The position numbers were made by a program, and so were the translations under genes. 64,000 bases of DNA. It comes from Neelides folsomi (Eukaryota; Arthropoda; Collembola; Neelipleona; Neelidae). Below the pieces are notes generated by a model, which saw nothing but the letters and a program-made list of their open reading frames with translations, ran no database searches and was not told the origin of the DNA. Below are positions 1-13,900 of the stretch, piece by piece. The DNA is taken from positions 26,235 to 90,234 of the forward strand of contig JAQGBZ010000255.1 of NCBI GenBank assembly GCA_034687125.1. The letters are read 5' to 3'. Within the stretch, counting starts at the first letter, position 1. Every line of letters begins with the position of its first letter.

Positions 1-159
1 AATAACTTAAATGTGCTATTACATATTTTTATTTAGTTGTAAGTACATACTACCATAGTATAGTGTTTTGATATGTACATTGTATTTATTAAGTACCATA
101 CATGTATGATGTATGTTAGAAACGATTAAAGAGAAATGTTGAAAATGAAAAGTTCTTAC

Positions 160-2254
160 CGTAAACATCAACTTGACAATTTCCATTGATCCTTGTGAAC
201 AAGCCAAGTGGATTGGTGTAGAAAGATCATACTGTTGAGTTGAAATTTTAGCCCCTGACCTCAAACATAATTCAACTGCTCGAATGTCACCGCCGTGGAC
301 AGCAGAATGGAGAGGAACATTCCCCTCAGAGTCATAAAAAGCAATCATTTCTTCGCGTGTACATCCATTGCTTTCTCCCCAACTCAAGAGAATCTCCATT
401 GAACGTGAACTTGCATGTTTTGCTGCTTCATGAATGGGAAAAAACCCGTGTTTGTCTTTCTTTCTTGGACACGCTCCAATATCATATAGCTGGAATTCAG
501 GGAATTTACGAATTTTTAATAAATATTTAAACCTCACACTTACCAGAATTCTCATGCATTCTTCGTTATCACTGATGGCCGCCAAATGAAGCGCCGTTCT
601 TCCGTGTTCTCCTCCTTGGCAAGTATCTAAATGATCTCGATATTTGGCCAATATTTTCAATGACTCGATTTTATTTAATTCGCAAGCCAAATGAAGAGGT
701 GATTGGTTTCTGGAATTTAGAGCTCTGGTGTCTGCTCCACTAATTTTTTAAATAATTTTTAAACATTTTCAATAAAAAAATTCAAAAAATTTTAATGATG
801 AATTAAGAATTTATTGAGAATTAATGAAATTTGGATTTTAAGAGTAAAGATTTGTTGGTTACTTTGCAAGTAGAAAATCTAATGCTTTGAGTGCTTCAAC
901 CTCAACAGCTAAATGTAAAGGTGTATTGAGAAGACTATCTGTTAAATCCAAACTCCCATTGAACGAAACGACAACTTCGAGAATTGAAACATGGTTTCGA
1001 ACAGTGGCCTGATGAACCGGAGCTCTTCCTCGTCCATCTCTCACATCCAATTTGGTTGGATCTCCAGTAATGATTCGTGTAAAATCCTTAACGTTCCCTG
1101 CTTCTGCAACCTTAAATTAACATAGAATTAATATTAGAATAAGAATGCTACATAGAAGGAAAATCTTAAACCTGAATAACTTCAGTTGCCGATGTTGATG
1201 TTTTCTTTAACCCGATAAGCCTTGCTATATGCTTGAGCTTTTCACTCACTTCCTCCTGAACGACTGTTTTAATCTCGTTAAGATGTGGGAACTTTATATC
1301 TATATTAATAGTTTTATGCTCCTCTTTGGAGTTCATCTTTTTAATCAGAGAAAGAAGCTGAGATTGGAAAGAAACGGGAAAGCAGAAGAAACTGATCCGT
1401 AGAAAGGCGCGCAGCTCTGATTTATCCAACCCAACTTGTTGCAAGGCAAGGGGAATAAACGCAGGCAAGTGACTTGACATGCTTTTATGATTAATATAAG
1501 CCCTTCTTTATGATTATAATTTACAATAATACTTTTCCATAATAAAATAATAAGTACCACACATGTTTACCGATATAACATCAATACGTTTAATACAGAT
1601 ATATGAAGTATGTATGTATTAATAATATAAGATTGGTATACTTATAATATTTATCCATTTGATAATATAATATAAAAAAATATATTGTAGATACGAAAAG
1701 TAAAATTGGAAATATTCAAACAATGCATGTCAGTAGCATGTAAAGATGAACCATTTAGAAACTTCTAAACTACTGAAGAAATCAGATGTCTAATAATTTA
1801 ATTAAAATATTTAATTAAAAACACAAATTTTTTTCATAATTGACTTTTGATAAAAGATTTTCTACTCAATTTAAAGTTGTAGAACTTTTTATAGCTAATT
1901 TTATAAATTCATATAAAATATCAGATTTTACGAACTCGTTATAAATCACGAGTGTTAGAAATAATTTATGCATTAAATCTTATATTAAACCAATAACCTT
2001 TCATATATAATTAATTATAAATGAATATAATTTATTACCCTTAGAATTCTGAAAGGGCTGTCTCTAATGTCGCAAGTTCCTTCCATTGTTTCATGCACAA
2101 GTTGAAAAGGAGAGTTGAATCCATTTTCAAGTCCGTCGCCGATTCTTGGTCCCGAAGTACAGCAACTAAGACAGTTGATTTCGGAACAAAATAACATTTT
2201 ACGAGGATGAAAAATCGGTCGAACGCGAGGTTTTTTTAGCGAACAAAAGTTCAT
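160..2254 (-). CDS. TrpA1: TRPA1-type cation channel, N-terminal ankyrin part (partial, continues off left edge)
   Basis: TRPA1 channels are plasma-membrane cation channels of sensory neurons gated by irritants or temperature. Visible exons, in reading order, are 2254-2039, 1110-863, 739-544 and 489-160. All junctions are GT-AG and phases agree (0, 2, 0). Only the cytoplasmic N-terminus and the first ankyrin repeats lie in the window; the channel domain would be to the left. Diagnostic stretches are GGEHGRTALHLAA, FPIHEAAKHASS, CTREEMIAFYDSEGNVPLH and SGAKISTQQYDLSTP, which match the ankyrin region of insect TrpA1 as I know it. The exon ending at 160 is followed by a GT donor, so the gene is not truncated biologically. 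A second possible first exon (1480-1172) joins the same downstream exon; see its own entry. Family assignment is very firm. Which TRPA subfamily member it is within the organism (TRPA1 versus a close paralogue) is slightly less sure. Confidence 0.93.
1172..1480 (-). CDS. TrpA1: alternative first coding exon of TRPA1
   Basis: This exon is open from an ATG at 1480 to a CAG|GTTTAA donor at 1172/1171 and ends in phase 0, exactly like the upstream first exon 2254-2039. Both can therefore splice to the exon beginning at 1110, which starts with codons for VAEAGN. It encodes up to 103 residues with no ankyrin signature; a second in-frame methionine (MNSKEE) lies inside it. If both first exons were kept in one transcript the frame would also stay open, but 1480 is a natural start and I see no exact in-phase acceptor next to it. 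Drosophila TrpA1 uses two promoters that give different N-termini, so alternative starts are the likeliest reading. Transcript evidence is absent here. Confidence 0.65.
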
Positions 2255-5200
2255 TGTTTGTCTTATTGGAATTGGATTACCAAACTTTTAAAAGCTTTAA
2301 AGTGTTCACCAATCATATTTAAGGATTTAATTATGCTGTCACTCATATTAGTAGATAATAATAATAATGATATGATAAATTTTAAATATATAGAATATAA
2401 CAATACAAGTGCTTGTAATTTTGCCACTCTCGAAAGAAAATTTTGGGTTAAATCCTCTCCAAACTCCGGCGAATGAGTCAATGAGGAAAGAATATTTCAA
2501 TTTGTAAAGTCAACAAAATGAGAAGGATATTCCGTGCCGCCATCAATTTAGTGTCCATTACTTATTACTTATACCTACCTATGTATTTAATATTACTCCC
2601 GTGAACCATGAGTATTTTTGATCAACGATGAAGCATCTCCCATGAAAAAATTGGCATTGTTTTTCATCCTTTGCATTCATTAATTTGAACTTCTCTCATT
2701 TCGAGTTATTTCTCTGGAGCTTTCACCAAATTATCATACTTGGATCCATTCCTGGGCCGAAGGTCATGTTCTTTATGGCATTGAAGTGTGTGCAAGTCTG
2801 ATCTCATAATTCTTTAATGCTGATGATATTCATTCAAATAAATTAGCCTCCTTTCTCCCCTTAATATCCCAAATGGCCTCCCACTCTTTTTGTAATTAAT
2901 TTAAGAATTGTCTACCGTTAGATCGATCACATGTGAGCAAAATGGCTACAATTAAATAAAAATTCATTATTCTAATGCATATTCACTATCAACTTTTAAT
3001 TTTACTCACAACTAAATACTATAGAGTATATATACTGTATACAATGTAATGTATCTGTATATTAACTTACTCGTATTGTTACTGTTTATATATAAATATA
3101 ATGCTAAGATGTACTAAAATAGCTAACTACATTTTATATACATAATTCCAATGACTTTTCACGTATTGACTATGTTACACATTGTTAATATATTTAAGTA
3201 TAAACAAGGACAATTTTTTATTTTTTGTTCATGTTTCGTGTTGTGAAGATTATGTGCGTTTATTGCTATAAAGTATTGCTATGTATTTGCTATATTGCAA
3301 ACATCTTCCATGAATAGCATGAAGATTATAAAAAAGCTTCTTGGCGTGATATGCGTGAATGCGTTGTTAATGTTTGATCAACATAACATAAGTATTAAAT
3401 TATTAATTGTATGTAATATAAGAGTAATTTTTTATGAGTTTTGAGTCTTATCTTTTATGAGTATACCAAACAAATGTCAAGGGTGTCAAATATAAATTCA
3501 AAAAACATAATTGTAATTTTAAATGCATCTGCCATTATGTACATAATAATTAAACGTTTGCTTACGTTAATTCTAACTACTGGAGAACCCTCAATTAAAA
3601 CCTGAATTTCAGTATTAACAAATATAATAAGTTTGATCAGTTTTGATCTTTTTATTGAACCATAATAGGATTATAGAAAGTAAACAAAATCATTAAAATA
3701 TAAGTAATTGACAAAATGAGAAATGTTTATAAACTGGGCTAAGGACAATTCATGGTTCTGATTTTCAAGTTAAAGGATCTATTCTTATAAGATTTATTAT
3801 GAATTGAGTTCAAGTTTTCTAAACAAATAATTGGTTGGATTTATTTTATATAATTTTTTTTATTTGACCATTGGTCGTTTTACAGTATTTCGGGTATTAA
3901 TTTTACAATAAATGACATAATGCTTTTTTAGTACACGTAGCGTCTATCGTAAAGTAATGTTGAATATAGGAATAGGTATATGTGTATAATTAAATATATA
4001 ACTTACTTCCTTTATACAAATAAGTTTGCATTTTGCCTATTCTTACGAACGAATACAATGATATGCTACTTAACAATATTCAAAAGTTTTAGATAAACTA
4101 CTTATTGTTTGATGAAAATTTAATTTGCCAACTCCTCCTTCTTGTTGTTTTGTTTAAACGAGTCAAATATATCGATCTGTAATTCTATTGCAAACAATGC
4201 AAAATGACATATGAATTGCCAATTAATCATTAATAAATTAATTAATAAAACCCATTTCAATTGAAAATATTATTCATAATGTCTACCTAGACAAATATGT
4301 ATTATAAAAGTCCTTGAAAAAAATAATTTTTATCATTCATATAAGATCAAATTGCCTTTCAACTTTTACATTTCCACATTTAACTCCTGACTGTCAAAAA
4401 CTCCCCGTTAAAAACCGAATAGAGGAAATACATCATTTCCTTATTATTTTATTGCTACTTACTTTCAATATTAGAAGTTGGAACTTCTCTGATAAAAGTC
4501 TCTCGCAGATTCAGACAGTGAGTGGTTAAAGTCTTATCGACGGAATAAATAACATTTAAGTGAATAAAGGAAGGCCAAACCCATCTTCATTTTATTCTTT
4601 GTTGGGTTTGCCATTCAAAAGACGATTAAAGCGAAGCGTGGTGGGAAAGCAGAAGTTGTTGGTAAGGTTGAGTCCTAACTTCCATTCCCATCAGGTCGCT
4701 GTAAACAAGGTTGGTGGATCAGGAGTGTCCCTCAATCCCAAGTGGAAGAGGTGAGAAGGGAAGGGATAAGAAAGCTAATGGCAAACGAGTTCTCCTTCAA
4801 CAAGAGTCAGTTGAGATTTGCTACTCCTTCAACAATGAAGGCTCCTCACCCTCCTCGTGTTGAACAATGTCCATCTCCTTCATTCGTGGGGCAGATCAAC
4901 TAGGAGGGATTTCCAAAGAGTCAAAACCATACAAGTAACAACTCTCAATTTATATATTTTTTCTCTTCTTTACATTAATCTTCTTTTTTACTAGAAATAC
5001 AAAATATACATTCTTTTACCTTAAACCATTAAATTATATAATTTTAATAAACTATACTGGTATCGTTATTTCAAGGATAGAGTTAGACGAAGTTGTAAAA
5101 AGAATTGTAAAGCAATGAAGCAGCAAGGAAAAGAGTTTGATATGTCAAGTAGAGTTTTCATACTGTTACAATATAGGTATTTAACTTTCATATTAGTAAT

Positions 5201-7915
5201 CGTTACAAATAAGAGAAAATTGGAACATTATCAAACTTGACACTTGAGCAGATTATTAAACATGTAGTAATGTTTAATCTTTAAGAATTTTATTGATTAT
5301 TACATCTTATTTGCTAATATGTGCTTACATCAAGCACCTATTTATTATTCACTCGGTATTTTTTGTATTTTTTACCCAATTCAATAGTTTTACATTTTGA
5401 TTACCCATGTGCCGGTAATTCGCCATGTGCATTGCACATAATCAAGTTTGATAAATTGTAAGCTTATGAATACCTTAATTATATTTAGCACACGAATTCC
5501 TAATGACAGAATTGCGCGCTACTCTTTCCAAACATTTAGCAGATTACGTGAAAAACCAAATATGGTATTTTTATGCGTCAAAGAGAGAAATAGGTTTATG
5601 GTGATCATTTCAACACTCGCAAGAAAACCCATGGAATAAAAACCCCCAATCTTTGTATTATTTTAATCTAAACTATTTGAATTTATGTCTGTTGCAATGA
5701 ACATTAAATGTCTTGAGGTTCCTCCGAATTTAGAGATTTAGACATGGAAAGTTGAGTAAATCTATTTATAAATCTAATCATATCTTGATCGGCGGATGAT
5801 GGAAGTATCATTGTGGTGGTTTAAACAATGGATGATGGGATGATGCATGGAGCATAGGAGGATCTCATCATCCACACCACCTGTGTGTCAGTGGCCCTCT
5901 CGGACCTTCGTTCAAGAGAAGAAAGTGAATGAGACATGAGGAGGCGTGTTATGGTATGGTAGATGTTGGGCGAGACGGTCAGGTTGTCCTCTTGACTAGA
6001 TGAGAGTTAGGGGCTTCCCTATAACAAATATGTAGAATTGGGGTCAAATTGCAAAAGTGAATGTTTCTTCCATCTCATCCGAAATCCCACTCATTATTCC
6101 TTCATATAACTTTACATACAGATCGTTAGTATTAAATCATATCCTTTTGTGTGTATATCTTGCAGATGCCCTCCTTTTATTTGGATGGTCAGTAGCGTGG
6201 TTAATTTCATTCTTAATAACCATGATCTATCTTTTTCATTCCGCAGATTCGTCACCAAAGTTGAACTTTTGTTTGGTGTGAGTGTTTGGTGAATCTCCTT
6301 GTTTTCCCAGTTTAATAAAGTGCTAACCAAAGTGAGTGATGAGGTGCGTGGACAAGTCATCTGAATGGTAAAATATAGAATGCCTACATGAATGATGGCA
6401 AGATTCGCCAAGTCGAAGAGTTGGAACCTTGACACAAACAGGTGAGTCTTTTTTGCCTTTAGACCATTAGAAACGAATCGAAAGCGATGCCCTCAATTAT
6501 AACTTGCGAATTTTGATTGACTATTTGCACCAAAGGCGAGGGCTTTTTCACCAACCAAAAAATTAAAATTTCTTAATTGTAGTAAGGAAGAATTGATAAC
6601 AAGTGGTTTAATCCCTTTCTTGTCGGCTTCAACTCTTAAAGATATGGATGCACGGATGGAGATAATAACAATAGTTTTTGCCACAGGAGAGTGAGCAAGG
6701 GTCTAGGTAAAACCTAGAAGGTTTTATTGCGAAATATCTGAGACCTAACAAAGCATGCTTGAGGCATTATGAATGGTAAATTAGCACTGTTTTCATACAG
6801 AGACTCAAACCCTATAATATTCTATGTTATATTGTTAAGCTTATTAATTTTAAAGTCAGCATTATTCATTTATAAATTATTAAATTATTTAAAGCCTTTG
6901 CGATATTCATTCATTTATTCACTGAATTTTGCCAGGTGGGTAATTAATTAATTAAATTGATCTTTAAGCTCCTCACTCATTGTCTTCTGCTATTTTAGCT
7001 TTTATGATGTGTATTTATGAACATAAACCTATAATTATTTGCAAAAACAGCCGTAAATAATTAAGCACTCTTTAGATAGATATGCAACTTACCACTAAGG
7101 TAAGTGGAATTGTCAGTTATTAGAATTTTGAGTTTTATAAATGTAACATGATTAGCAAAATGCATTCAAAATTATTAAAACGCTTTACGATTTTCTAAAA
7201 AAACAATTCAATGTTCATTAATGCATTACCTAGATAAAATAAAGAGGCTATGCCTCTATGACTTTCATAATGGATTATAATTTTATAATAATTTCAATCC
7301 CCTTTCATTATTCATTATCTAGTTGACAATTACTAATGAATTAAAACATTATGTGTTCATAAGCGACATTATCAGAAATAATTAATTGTGGTATAAGTGT
7401 TTGAGTTCTCGTGTCCATTCATTGTTCAAAAAGGGCCCCAATGGTCTATGGTGTTGAATGAATGAATTTAAAGGATAAATTCTCACGAGTAGAGACAGCG
7501 TGCATTCTGTCGAGTCGGCACTTTCTTGGCATCTTGTCTTGCTATTTGCTATCCATTCAATGTAGCAAAGAACGTGGTAGAGAAGCTTGCAATATTAATG
7601 TAACTCTTGTGCTCTGGCTAACAAATCAAGTTGAACCAGTTTGGTGCCGGCCGCAGGGACCGCTTCCTCAGCTTCCCATTAAAAGAGTTCAATAATACAT
7701 ATTGGGTGAGAATTTCCCCAAACTTTCCTTCTTTCCTTCTCTTCCTCATGGGATGATTATTAAATGCAATAGGGCCCATGTACTGCATCCTGAATAGCTC
7801 CCCACACACCCTCAGGCCTTTGGGATCTTAAAAGGATGAATGAAATGACATTTGATGAGATCGAACGACATGATTGATATTTTAATCCAAATTAAATATT
7901 TAATCCTATTTAAAC
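2255..7915. other. intergenic region, no convincing gene
   Basis: About 5.7 kb of AT-rich sequence separates the TRPA1 5' exons from the ABCA gene, which is transcribed away from it. Short open frames occur but none has recognisable protein content, splice sites in phase or sustained codon bias. A less AT-rich patch at about 4560-4920 could be a decayed gene fragment. Promoters of both flanking genes must lie here, but I cannot place a TATA box or initiator with confidence. Confidence 0.6.
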
Positions 7916-10900
7916 ATGTTGGGTGATAGCTCTCGAGAAGGCCGAGTCAGTTCGAGCATTGGGGGAACAACGGGACTGAAGAAGTTCCGGCTCTTGCTAT
8001 GGAAGAATTACAAAATCCACACGAGACATCATGTCCAAACAGTGGTCGAGCTGTTGTTCCCTCTTCTCTTTACCACCGTCCTCGTCATCGTTAGAAACGT
8101 CGTTCATCCGGACTATATCAACGAGCCAACCATTTACGACCCATTTGACATCAAAGGAGCCTCCCCTCTGGTTGTGAGGAAAAAATGGTAATGTGATCGA
8201 GGCATATAGGATTTCTTGGCTTTCGCTGAATTTCGCTCCCATCATCACGCAAAGACCCCACAACAGAATGATTGTTACTACTAGACCATGATACCATTTT
8301 CCATTTTTTCCAGCAACGAGATATTCTACACACCAAAAAATGAAATCATTGACAAGTTAATGGAAAAAGTGCGAATCGACTTTTTTGTCTCGCCCACTGA
8401 TGGCCTCAACTATACATGTAATTGAGTTTTGCAAAACAAATTGCAAATGTGTTCGCTTTCTCCAAATGCAATAGGGCTGCATTCCATGCTAATTTCTTTA
8501 TTTTTTGGCCCATTTAGTTAAAGGATTTAATAGCGAAGTGGACCTTGTAACGTCTTACATGAATTCGGCGGCCAAACAAGGAAGTTCTTTAGAAACTTCT
8601 GCGGACTTTGAAACGACATCGCCAATTCTTGGAGCTGTGGTCTTTACAAATGCATTTCCTCAAAAGGGCTTGCCTCGGAAAATCGAATATTCCTTGAGGT
8701 TCCCTGCATCCCAAAGAAGCTCTTTTGACCTCATCAGCGAGAGATTTGGGATTAAACCTGCCTGGTTCACTGAGCTCATTTATCCTCTTTTTCAATTATT
8801 AGGACCAAGAAGTCCACAACAACCTACAGGTGGATTGCCAGGTAATCCATTTAACTTACAATTCTTATCTCAAAATCTTAATTGTTTGAACAATGAATCG
8901 TATGATCAATGAATGTTCATTTTAGGTTATTATCAAGAGGGATTTCTTTATTTGCAATACGCAATTGATACAACATTAAGTCGAGAATTATTGGGTGAAG
9001 AAGAATTGAAGGAATATGAAACGTTTGACATTCGACTTCAGAGGTTTCCTTATCCGCCCTACATTGATGACAAGTATTTATTCGCACTTCAAGCATGGCT
9101 ACCTCTCATTACAATGCTCTCTTTTATTTATCCTGTCATCAATATTACAAAGTCGGTTGTTCACGAGAAAGAACGGAGGCTAAAGGTATTCGTTTTAAAT
9201 TCACTACTAAGCCCCTGTCCAACTAACAAAAGAGGTCATGTCAAAATGTGATTTCTCACAGATCGTTCGATGGATTATCTTGAAAATTTTATAGCATATC
9301 ATTACACTATATAGTACCAACCATGCCAATTTTCAGAAATATTCACTGATCGGAATACTAATTATGGCGGAAAGTTCAAATTTCAGGTGCCAGAAAACAA
9401 AAGAGATTCTCATTTCCCTTCGATTTATCAATACTCACATAAAAGATATCACAATTGATTTAGGTTTTTAGTGTCTAAACCATGTTAATATAGTTCACAA
9501 TGCCAAAATTAACTTATATGATTAAATGCGATCGAGTTTTATAAGATATTTTCCTCGTGCAAAGTGAGGTTAAATAAAGTATTGCGAATTAAACATAATT
9601 GTCTTAACATTTATATTGATTGATTAATCTTACACAAAATAAATTAATTGTTGTAAGTGTATATAATTGTTCTGGCTTTTTAAATGGACATTTATTCTTA
9701 ATGGTTGGTACTATATAGTGTAATGATATGCTATAAAATTTTCAAGATAATCCATCGAACGATCTTTGAGAAATCACATTTTGACATGAACTCTTTTGTT
9801 AGTTGGACAGGGGCTTATATAGAATTTAATTTTTATATTAGCTTTAAAATTTTATCCAATCATTAAAATGCTCATTTTGTTAAAATCAATTCTTGTAGGA
9901 ATCAATGAAAATGATGGGTTTATCAAATTGGCTTCACTGGTCAGCTTGGTTCGCCAAATCTTTTGCATTTCTCTTGATCTCTATCTTGGTCATGACAATT
10001 CTTATTAAAGTAAGTCACTAGTGCGAGACTCGTTAAAAGAAAAAAAATCCGTCCTTTTTCATTAATCTTGACATGATTACGAAATCTTCTCAAAAAGTCT
10101 GACCCATTTTTATTTCACTTTTTTATAGGTAAAACTTGTGGCTAATCTTGCTATCCTGTCAGAATCTGATGGAACAATTATATTTTTCCTTTATTTAATA
10201 TTTGTTTTTTCTGTCATATGTTTTGCCTTCTTTGTCTCTGCACTTTTCTCAGCCGGTAAACTTTCTAACATTTTTCCATTACTGTATAAAAACTTTATAG
10301 GTATAATTCACACAATGAAGTGTTCTATTAATTTCATCTCTAAAGATTACAATATAAATATACGAATTGAAATGTAAACAAAAAAATCTCTTTAATAATT
10401 CAAAGTTCAATTACGGAATCAAAATATCAATTTGAATTTTTTAGCAAACTCGGGAGCAACGGCTGCAGGAGTGCTTTGGTTCATTTCATTTGTTCCTTAT
10501 TTTTTCCTCCAACCCCGGTACAATCTTCTGTCGCGAGCATTCAAAATTGCTTGTTGTCTTTTTACAAACGTTCCTATTGCATTCGCGTGTCAGATAATGT
10601 GCCAGTTTGAGGGGACGGGAGCGGGTCTCCAATGGGGAACTATTTTCCAGGGATCGAGCCCTGATGACAATTTTTCAATGGGTGACTGCTTCGTAATGAT
10701 GGCATTCAACGGTGTTTTCTACATGGTTTCGGCCATTTACATTGAGACTGTGTGGCCAGGAGAGTTTGGAGTTTCACTCCCTTGGTACTTTCCTTTCACT
10801 GTGAGTTTAAAACCTTCAAATTCAATTTCTTAATGTCTTAAAATTTAATAATGGCTTAAATGAATAATTGTATATTTAGAAATGGTATTGGACTGGAGAG

Positions 10901-13900
10901 CAAAGAATGGAGACTATGATCAATAATGTGAGTCCTGAGTCAAACCCGGTCAAAGTTCAGTCAGTTTACTTTGAAGCCGAGCCCACGAATTTGAGAACCG
11001 GTATAGAAATTAAAGGCCTTACAAAGAAATTCGGGAAGAAAGCAGCAGTGAATGAAATGAATTTGAGGATGTACGAAAATCAAATTACGGCTCTCTTGGG
11101 ACACAACGGGGCTGGAAAAACCACAACTATGTCAATTCTTACAGGTAAGAGAAACTGACTTTGACTGATAAAATGAATCAGCAGATTGTTTTGTCTACTA
11201 ATGTTCAATTCACGATTAAATACAATTAGTGTTCAAAACAATTAATTTAATTAGTTTTATGTAAGTGATTAATTTTCTTTTTAGGCTTGTTCCCACCAAC
11301 ACATGGAACAGCAGTGCTCAATGGATATGACATTTCCAAAGATATGAAAAGAGTCCGATCGAGTCTCGGTCTCTGTCCACAACACGATGTGTTATTCGAT
11401 GAATTAACAGTAGAAGAACATCTCCGGTTTTTCTGTTCCATGAAAGGGTTTCCAGAAGAGCTCGTGAAAGAGGAAGTGGACAGAATGTTGGAATCCTTGG
11501 GACTTCAAGAGAAAAGACATGCACAAAGTCACACCCTCAGTGGAGGGATGAAAAGGAAATTGTCGGTTGGAATTGCACTTTGTGGAAGATCCAAAGTTGT
11601 TCTTCTTGATGAACCTACAAGTGGGATGGATCCAGGAGCCAGGAGATTCACTTGGGATCTCATTCAAACAGAGAAGAAAGGACGGACCATCGTTCTTTCT
11701 ACACATTTCATGGAAGAGGCGGATTTGTTAGGAGATCGAATCGCCATTATGGCTGAGGGTGAAGTTCAGTGTTGCGGGTCGTCACTTTTCCTTAAGAAGA
11801 AATATGGTGGGGGTTATCATCTCATTATTGTGAAAGAACATGGTTGTGATGTGAGTTTAATTACCGATCTTCTCAACCAACATCTTACGGATGTGGAAAT
11901 TGATCAAAATGTTGGAGCTGAGTTGAGTTATTCGCTCCCGGACGAAGACTCACATTTGTTCCCTGTAATGTTTGAAGAACTTGAAAAAAGAAGAGGTGAA
12001 CTCAAAATTGCAAGTTATGGGGTAAGTGTTTGTGAATTAGACAACTTTTAAATTTTAGTATACAACATGCAATTCTTGATTATTTTCGTATATAAAAATT
12101 ATTACTAGATTGGGAATTTTATTAATTGGTTCTATTATTATAGGCTAGTATTACAACGATGGAGGAAGTTTTTATCAGGTATGTGAAATTATCATTAAAT
12201 TGTTATTTCCAATGTGAGTATTATTTTATTACTTTTTAATTAATTAAATAGAGTTGGGCGAGAGGCGGAATTGAAAGGAAAAGAAGCAAATTCCGAGGAA
12301 GATGGGAAGTGGGAATTAAAGATTCCAATCGAAAATATGAACGATTCCAAATCTCAGCTTTATGATGACGATGGGATGAGAAATACGGGATTAACATTAA
12401 TCTTTCAACAGCTTCGCGGAATGATTGTAAAGAAATTTGTTTATGCTCTCAGGAATCGTGTTCTCCTCCTTGTGCAGGTATTTTATCAAAATTATAAACT
12501 CTAGCACTACGAGTTAATATATTATTTATTAGTGGATGTATTTATATTTAAACTATACGATAACTATAACTATGTATAACGTATTTGTACTTAAGGTTAA
12601 CGTTATTTACTTTTTTATTTATATGCTTATTTCCTACGGCTTTTATCAGTGAAGAAATCTGGAAACAAATAACTTAATCTTGAAATCTTTTTCTTGTAGA
12701 TGGGAATTCCTGTGATTTACTTGATTATAATCCTTATTGTTCTTACAACGTTACCGGGCCTTCTCGATCCGCCGCCTCACACGCTCAGTTTAGACGTAAG
12801 TTAACAAATATTTTATTTTACAAGATTTAATTCAAGTCCAAGTGCATTGTATACTTGCACTTGATCATTTTACAATAATAATTAATGCTAACTATTTATT
12901 TGCTCCAATCATTCAATTAACATATTTTTTACTACATACCTAACTAATGGAATGAGAGAATGAGACTTAGTCAAACTAAAATTACTTAATTTAATTTTTA
13001 AAAATTAATTAAATAGCGTTATGAACGACTTGGGAAAACTGTCACAACGATCAAATGCGAAAATAACAGCACGATATGCCAAAGCTATCTAAAAATGGTA
13101 TCAAAGTATTATGACACAGAGGAAGTTTCTAATAACACTACTTTCATCGAATATCTCCTCCAACAGGTAATTATCAACAATACTTGTTTATAATAAGCAG
13201 CTAAATTGTATAACATTTAATCCACTTTAAACCCCAATGAGCAGATTCATTAAAATTGTAATAAATAGGAAATGGACGACCTTGTTCGAGTAAATTTTAA
13301 ATACATAATTGGGTACGAAGAGCGAGTCAACGAGAGCACGAGGGAAATTGTGGGATTCTTCAACAATCAACCTTTCCATTCTCCGCCCCTCGCTCTCAAC
13401 TTTCTCACAAATGCCATTTTATTGAACTCGACGAACCACACCGTCGCTGTGACAAACTATCCACTTCCTTACAGCGACCTTGACTCATTGAAGTTGACAG
13501 GAACTTTGTACACCGTGGGTTTTCAAGTGGGATATAACATCGCTTTTGGAATGTCGTTCCTCGCCGCCTCCTTCGTCGTCTTTCTCATCAAAGAAAGGGA
13601 GAGCAAGAGCAAACATCTTCAATTTGTCTCCGGTGTTGAATTTCCCCTCTTTTGGACAGCAAGCTTCAGTGTGGATATGATTAACTATTTGATCCCATGC
13701 TTGGGTCTCAATGCTGTTCTAATCCTATTCCAAACAGAGGATTTTTATGATGTTCGGATGCAATTATATCTCTTCATCCTTCTCTTTTTCTATGGATTTG
13801 CGGTGATTCCGTTCATGTACTTGTGGTCGTATGCCTTCACCATCCCTTCGAGCGGATTTACTCGGATGGTTTTGTTCAATATATTCACCGGCATTGCTAC

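Noticed and set aside
6057-6435. Overlapping open frames on both strands
   Set aside because: Neither has codon bias, motifs or neighbours; frames overlap on opposite strands by chance.
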